The notes under the pieces: model-generated
What the model was told of the DNA's origin: nothing
Databases searched by the model: none
What the model saw: only the letters and a program-made list of their open reading frames with translations
Made by a program: the position numbers and the translations under genes
In this document: positions 61,036-64,000 of the stretch, piece after piece
Position numbering within the stretch: the stretch's first letter is position 1
Layout of the letters: each line of letters begins with the position of its first letter
Origin: Verrucomicrobiota bacterium
GTDB taxonomy: Bacteria; Verrucomicrobiota; Verrucomicrobiia; Verrucomicrobiales; Verrucomicrobiaceae
Assembly: GCA_017301975.1 (NCBI GenBank)
Contig: JAFLEI010000004.1
Location: 207,610 to 271,609, forward strand
Reading direction: 5' to 3'
Length of the DNA stretch: 64,000 bases

Positions 61036-61944
61036 TCACCCCACTTTCGCCACTGCACCCGCCAGCACCCCATAACACTTTTTCGCCGCAGCAATCGGCT
61101 CATACCCCGGCTTGCTGAAGATCTGCCCGCTCACCTCCACTACCACAGGTCCGGTGTACCCATGCTGCTTCAGCGCCGTGAAATACTTCACATAATCGGT
61201 CTTCCCTTCACCCGGCAGCAGGAACTGAAACTTCGCGGCATCACCCGTCGCGTCCTTCACATGAATGAATTTCGTGCGGGGCAGCAGCAGCTTCATGCTC
61301 TCCTCCATGTCGATGCCCTGCAGCTCAAAGTGGCTGTAGTCATACGTCACCTGGATGGCCGGAGACTTCACCTGCTCCAGCAGCCACAACAAGCGCTCTG
61401 GCGAGTTCACCGCACTGCCCACATGAGCCTTGATCGCGATCACGGTCTTCTCCTTCTCAGCCACCTCCGCCCAGGCCTGCAGCTTCTCCACCATGCCCGC
61501 CTTCTGCTGCTCCCACGTCGCCGGTTTGCCACCGCACACCGTCTCCATGATCGGCGGCTGCGTCCCATTCATATCACGCGCCACCTGCGCGGCATCCCTG
61601 ATGCTTTGCAGGTTCAGCGCATGCGCCTTGTCATCTGCCGTCAGGCTCAGGTTCACCATCAGGCACGGCACATCCAGCTTCAGCGCCGCAAGTTGCTTCA
61701 CCGCTTCAGCCCGCGCCTCCGCCGTGAAAACCTTCGGCTCCGTCGGAAACCCCGCGTTCAATGCCAGCTCCACATTCGCATAGCCAATCTCCGCGCACAC
61801 CTTCAGCGCTTCACTCAAAGCCAGTGTCTTCATCCCATACAAACTGAACCCCAGACTGACACCTCCTGGCACCGCAGCCCGCGCGAATGATGGCAGGGCG
61901 GCAAACCCCAGGGCAGTGTGAAGAATATGGCGGCGTGTGGTCAT
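61036..61944 (-). CDS. Exported sugar phosphate isomerase/epimerase-like TIM barrel
   Basis: 302 residues. The N-terminus TTRRHILHTALGFAALPSFA is a twin-arginine signal. The AP-endonuclease-type TIM barrel follows (LGFSLYGMKTLALSEALKVC; GYANVELALNAGFPTE; VIAIKAHVGSAVN; QVTYDYSHFELQG; KFIHVKDATGDAAKFQFLLP), with Glu and His ligands of a divalent metal. Secreted members of this family are typical of Verrucomicrobiota and Planctomycetota, but the substrate is unknown, probably a sugar or cyclitol. The start at 61944 is set by the signal; a longer frame to 62289 is not homologous. It is divergent from the SGNH-like gene. Confidence 0.82.
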   Translation of the reverse strand: MTTRRHILHTALGFAALPSFARAAVPGGVSLGFSLYGMKTLALSEALKVCAEIGYANVELALNAGFPTEPKVFTAEARAEAVKQLAALKLDVPCLMVNLSLTADDKAHALNLQSIRDAAQVARDMNGTQPPIMETVCGGKPATWEQQKAGMVEKLQAWAEVAEKEKTVIAIKAHVGSAVNSPERLLWLLEQVKSPAIQVTYDYSHFELQGIDMEESMKLLLPRTKFIHVKDATGDAAKFQFLLPGEGKTDYVKYFTALKQHGYTGPVVVEVSGQIFSKPGYEPIAAAKKCYGVLAGAVAKVG

Positions 61945-62083
61945 GAGGGATGGGTGGGTGGACTTGTCTGATAAACTACCGGGCGCTTCATTCCTTGCAT
62001 CGGAAGTTTCACCACCCTCACATCGAATCCGTGAGAGACAAAACGCCGCCGCCGCGTTCTCGCGACATCCAGCTCTTCCGACC

Positions 62084-63052
62084 ATGACACGCACCTTCCA
62101 ACATCTCGCCCTTTGGGCCTTCGCACTCCTCTCACTTCCCATGGCCGCAGGGGCCGCAAACGAAGCCAGGACACTCAATGTCCTCTTCATCGGCAACAGC
62201 TTCACCGCCCGCCACAATCTCTCCACCGTCGTCAAAGCCATGGCGGAGGCCGGCAACCCGGGCCTCACCTTAAACCGCACCGATGTCATCTACGGCGGCC
62301 GCACCCTCAAAGACCACTGGCGGCTTGGCACCCAAAACATCGTCAAACAATCCACCCTCACCGAGGCCGAGGAGAAAGCCACCATCGCGGCCCTCGAAAA
62401 AGACGTCGCCGCCAACCACAAGGACAAATACGCCCCCAGCGCCCTCGCGCGCCATCGCGATCTCCTTCCCAAGATCGAAGCCTATCGCAAGCCCTGGGAC
62501 ATCATCGTTCTGCAATCCTACCGCGATGACATCGAAGGCGACCCCACGCTCTATGCCGAGTACGCACCGAAGTTCGCCGCACTCGCCAAAGCCCAGGGTG
62601 CCCGCGTCATCCTCTACGAAACCACGCCCGCCACCCAGAACGAGAAAGCCCTCACCGCCCCGCCCGACCCCGCTCCCGTCCTCGCCAAAGAAAAAGCCAT
62701 CGCCTCGCTGGCAAAGAAGATCGATGCCTCCGTCGCCCCCATGGCCCTCGTCGCCCTGCGCTGCCAGACGCAGCGGCCAGACCTCACCCTGCGCTTCGTC
62801 AATGACGCCCATCTCAATCAGACCATGGCCTACCTCACCGCCTGCACTCTGTATGCAGCCCTCTTCAATCAAAGCCCCGTCGGCCTGCCCATCGACACCG
62901 TCACGGACATTCGCACCCAGGAAAAGCCCGCCCCAGACAAAACCAAGGACCGCGATGGCGCTCCCCTCACCCGCAAATTCTCCGACCAAGACCGCGCCGA
63001 CCTCCAGCGCATCGCCTGGGAAGGCTGGCAGGAATTTCAGAAGCTCCCGTGA
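62084..63052 (+). CDS. SGNH-like secreted hydrolase
   Basis: 322 residues with a signal peptide (LALWAFALLSLPMAAGA). LNVLFIGNSFTARHNL holds the SGNH block I (GNSFT, residues 37-41, nucleophile Ser39). WDIIVLQSYRDDIEGD is block III, and RFVNDAHLNQTMAYLTA gives the Asp and His of block V. GGRTLKDHWRLG lies between. The family of this type includes esterases that remove acyl groups from sugars, and DUF4886-like proteins. The acyl substrate is not predictable. A longer frame from 61937 would overlap the sugar isomerase-like gene's signal peptide region. It leads into a further secreted protein with 68 bases between. Confidence 0.75.
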   Translation: MTRTFQHLALWAFALLSLPMAAGAANEARTLNVLFIGNSFTARHNLSTVVKAMAEAGNPGLTLNRTDVIYGGRTLKDHWRLGTQNIVKQSTLTEAEEKATIAALEKDVAANHKDKYAPSALARHRDLLPKIEAYRKPWDIIVLQSYRDDIEGDPTLYAEYAPKFAALAKAQGARVILYETTPATQNEKALTAPPDPAPVLAKEKAIASLAKKIDASVAPMALVALRCQTQRPDLTLRFVNDAHLNQTMAYLTACTLYAALFNQSPVGLPIDTVTDIRTQEKPAPDKTKDRDGAPLTRKFSDQDRADLQRIAWEGWQEFQKLP

Positions 63053-63120
63053 TGGTTCCCCCAGGCTCTCAGCGTACTTTGCCCATGAGCCGTCCGCCGC
63101 ATCGCATCGCGCGAGAGCCC

Positions 63121-63816
63121 ATGAAGCTGCTGCACACCGCACTCTTCATGGCCCTCATCGTGACGACTCATGCCGCAGAGCCCGACGCTGACCAAGACGA
63201 CGGCGCCATCCCCCAGCCCGTGAACATGGAGGCCTTCGACGCCCTCCTGACCAACTCCCCCTTCACCCGCTCCCTCGGCGTCTCCGACTCCCTCATCCTC
63301 ACCGGCGTCGCCCATTTCGAAAAAGACGTTTACGCCACTCTTCTCGACACCAAAACCTTCGAGTCCCACGTCGTCTCCCGCATCCCCAATCACCAAGGCT
63401 GGCAGCTCGTCGGCGTCGGCGGCCACTCCGCCGAGATCCAGACCTGGTCCGCCAAAATCCAAGTCCCCGGCGGCGAGGTCATCTCCGTCCGCTATCAAAA
63501 GCCCCCGCCCAAACCTCCTCGCTCAAAATCAGGCGGCAGCAGCTCCGGCACCTCCGGTGGCAACGCCCCACCGCTCACATCTTCCCAGCTCAACGAAGCC
63601 AAAACGGCCGCCGTAAACTACAAAGAAGGCTTCTCCTCAGACGGCTACCCCAAAGCCCCGCCCCCCGAGATGGTCGCCAAGCTCTCCCGCCTCAGCACCT
63701 CCCAGCGCGAAACCATCAACCAGCAAATGCTCGGCCTCCGCAACCAGGGCCTCGGCCTCGACGAACGCCGCAAAATCTATGAAGGCCTCGTCGACCGCTC
63801 CTTGCAGCGGCGGTAG
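63121..63816 (+). CDS. Exported protein, function unknown
   Basis: 231 residues with a signal peptide (LLHTALFMALIVTTHAAE). The first half has a small beta domain (FTRSLGVSDSLILTGVAHFE; VVSRIPNHQGWQLVGVGG). A Lys/Pro/Ser/Gly-rich linker (PPPKPPRSKSGGSSSGTSGG) leads to a helical C-terminal part (EMVAKLSRLSTSQRETINQQ; RKIYEGLVDRSLQRR). I recognise no family; similar Verrucomicrobiota proteins have this build. An ATG at 63085 is an alternative start with a longer N-terminus. It shares its strand with the SGNH gene and may be transcribed with it. Confidence 0.5.
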   Translation: MKLLHTALFMALIVTTHAAEPDADQDDGAIPQPVNMEAFDALLTNSPFTRSLGVSDSLILTGVAHFEKDVYATLLDTKTFESHVVSRIPNHQGWQLVGVGGHSAEIQTWSAKIQVPGGEVISVRYQKPPPKPPRSKSGGSSSGTSGGNAPPLTSSQLNEAKTAAVNYKEGFSSDGYPKAPPPEMVAKLSRLSTSQRETINQQMLGLRNQGLGLDERRKIYEGLVDRSLQRR

Positions 63817-63900
63817 GCCGTGTTTGAAAATCTGCGCAGAAAGCAAAGACATCTTCCCGAGCAGCGCGGCACTCCGGTCGTAGATACCATGTGGGCGGAG

Positions 63901-63920
63901 CCACCGAAGCGGATCGGTGG
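63901..63920 (+). other. Perfect hairpin upstream of the last partial gene
   Basis: CCACCGA (63901-63907) pairs perfectly with TCGGTGG (63914-63920), six bases apart, in the 147-base gap after the last complete gene. It has no T run, so it may be a leader element rather than a terminator. Confidence 0.4.
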
Positions 63921-63963
63921 AACGAAAGGAGTGTTGAAAAGCAACCCTTAACCCACCACCCAC

Positions 63964-64000
63964 ATGGCCAAGCAAACTACCAAGAGCAGCAAGACAAACA
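63964..64000 (+). CDS. First 12 codons of a gene, cut by window end
   Basis: An ATG at 63964 begins MAKQTTKSSKTN, a Lys/Thr/Ser-rich start that could belong to a nucleoid-associated protein of the HU or histone-like type. The rest lies outside the window, so the assignment is only a guess. A strand AAAGG element lies about 40 bases upstream. Confidence 0.3.
   Translation, partial: MAKQTTKSSKTN

Overview
The window reads as a GC-rich, protein-dense chromosomal segment of a Verrucomicrobiota bacterium, probably Verrucomicrobiales (Prosthecobacter-like). This is inference from gene content: a double-length four-ATPase UvrA (also known in Chlamydiae and Planctomycetes), many secreted or lipid-anchored proteins without a named family, a sulfatase, a secreted flavin oxidoreductase and SMP-30, GHL10, NIPSNAP and sugar-isomerase type proteins. 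I see no rRNA, tRNA, CRISPR array, insertion sequence or prophage. Gaps between genes are short (none over 300 bases) and few starts have a good Shine-Dalgarno sequence.

Layout. 1-7.4 kb: start of exonuclease III, a methyltransferase, an outer-membrane protein, a lipoprotein, a YdeI/DUF1801 protein, a secreted FAD oxidoreductase and tyrS. 7.4-10.1 kb: a small lipoprotein divergent from a sulfatase with a lectin-like tail. 10.1-13.5 kb: a four-gene unit with overlapping starts and stops, btaA-btaB-small membrane protein-O-antigen-ligase-like protein. BtaA and BtaB make betaine lipids, which replace phospholipids under phosphate limitation in other bacteria. 13.6-15.4 kb: a one-span membrane protein and an OprP/OprO-like porin preceded by a Pho-box-like repeat. 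15.5-17.9 kb: HIT protein, nrdR, a stand-alone coaC and an overlapping pair with a nucleotidyltransferase-like member. 17.9-23.4 kb: secreted hydrolase, SMP-30 lipoprotein, GHL10 glycosidase, PAS protein and a beta-lactamase-fold lipoprotein. 23.5-25.2 kb: rpsA.

25.4-36.3 kb holds regulation and envelope genes: an orphan histidine kinase divergent from an ECF-like sigma factor, a three-gene MCE lipid transporter (mlaEFD), a lipoprotein with two CPYT repeats, rlmH and a multi-PAS HisKA_2 kinase. 36.3-43.2 kb holds large secreted proteins without a named family and yebC, with two kinds of short repeats. 43.2-56.7 kb holds the giant UvrA, a ParE-type toxin-antitoxin pair, a YyaL/DUF255 protein and the DUF2339-DUF3999 envelope pair. 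56.8-64 kb holds a LysR regulator, a Gly/Ser/His-rich lipoprotein, a secreted thioredoxin, a NIPSNAP protein, a sugar isomerase-like protein, an SGNH-like esterase and the first codons of another gene.

The most coherent candidate system is the betaine-lipid operon plus the porin with its Pho-like box: together they would fit membrane remodelling and phosphate scavenging. The most unusual sequence structure is an inverted-repeat element at 40685-40805. It supplies the stop codon of yebC, the ATGA start of the next gene and part of that gene's signal peptide. A 26/29-identical copy lies upstream of tyrS.
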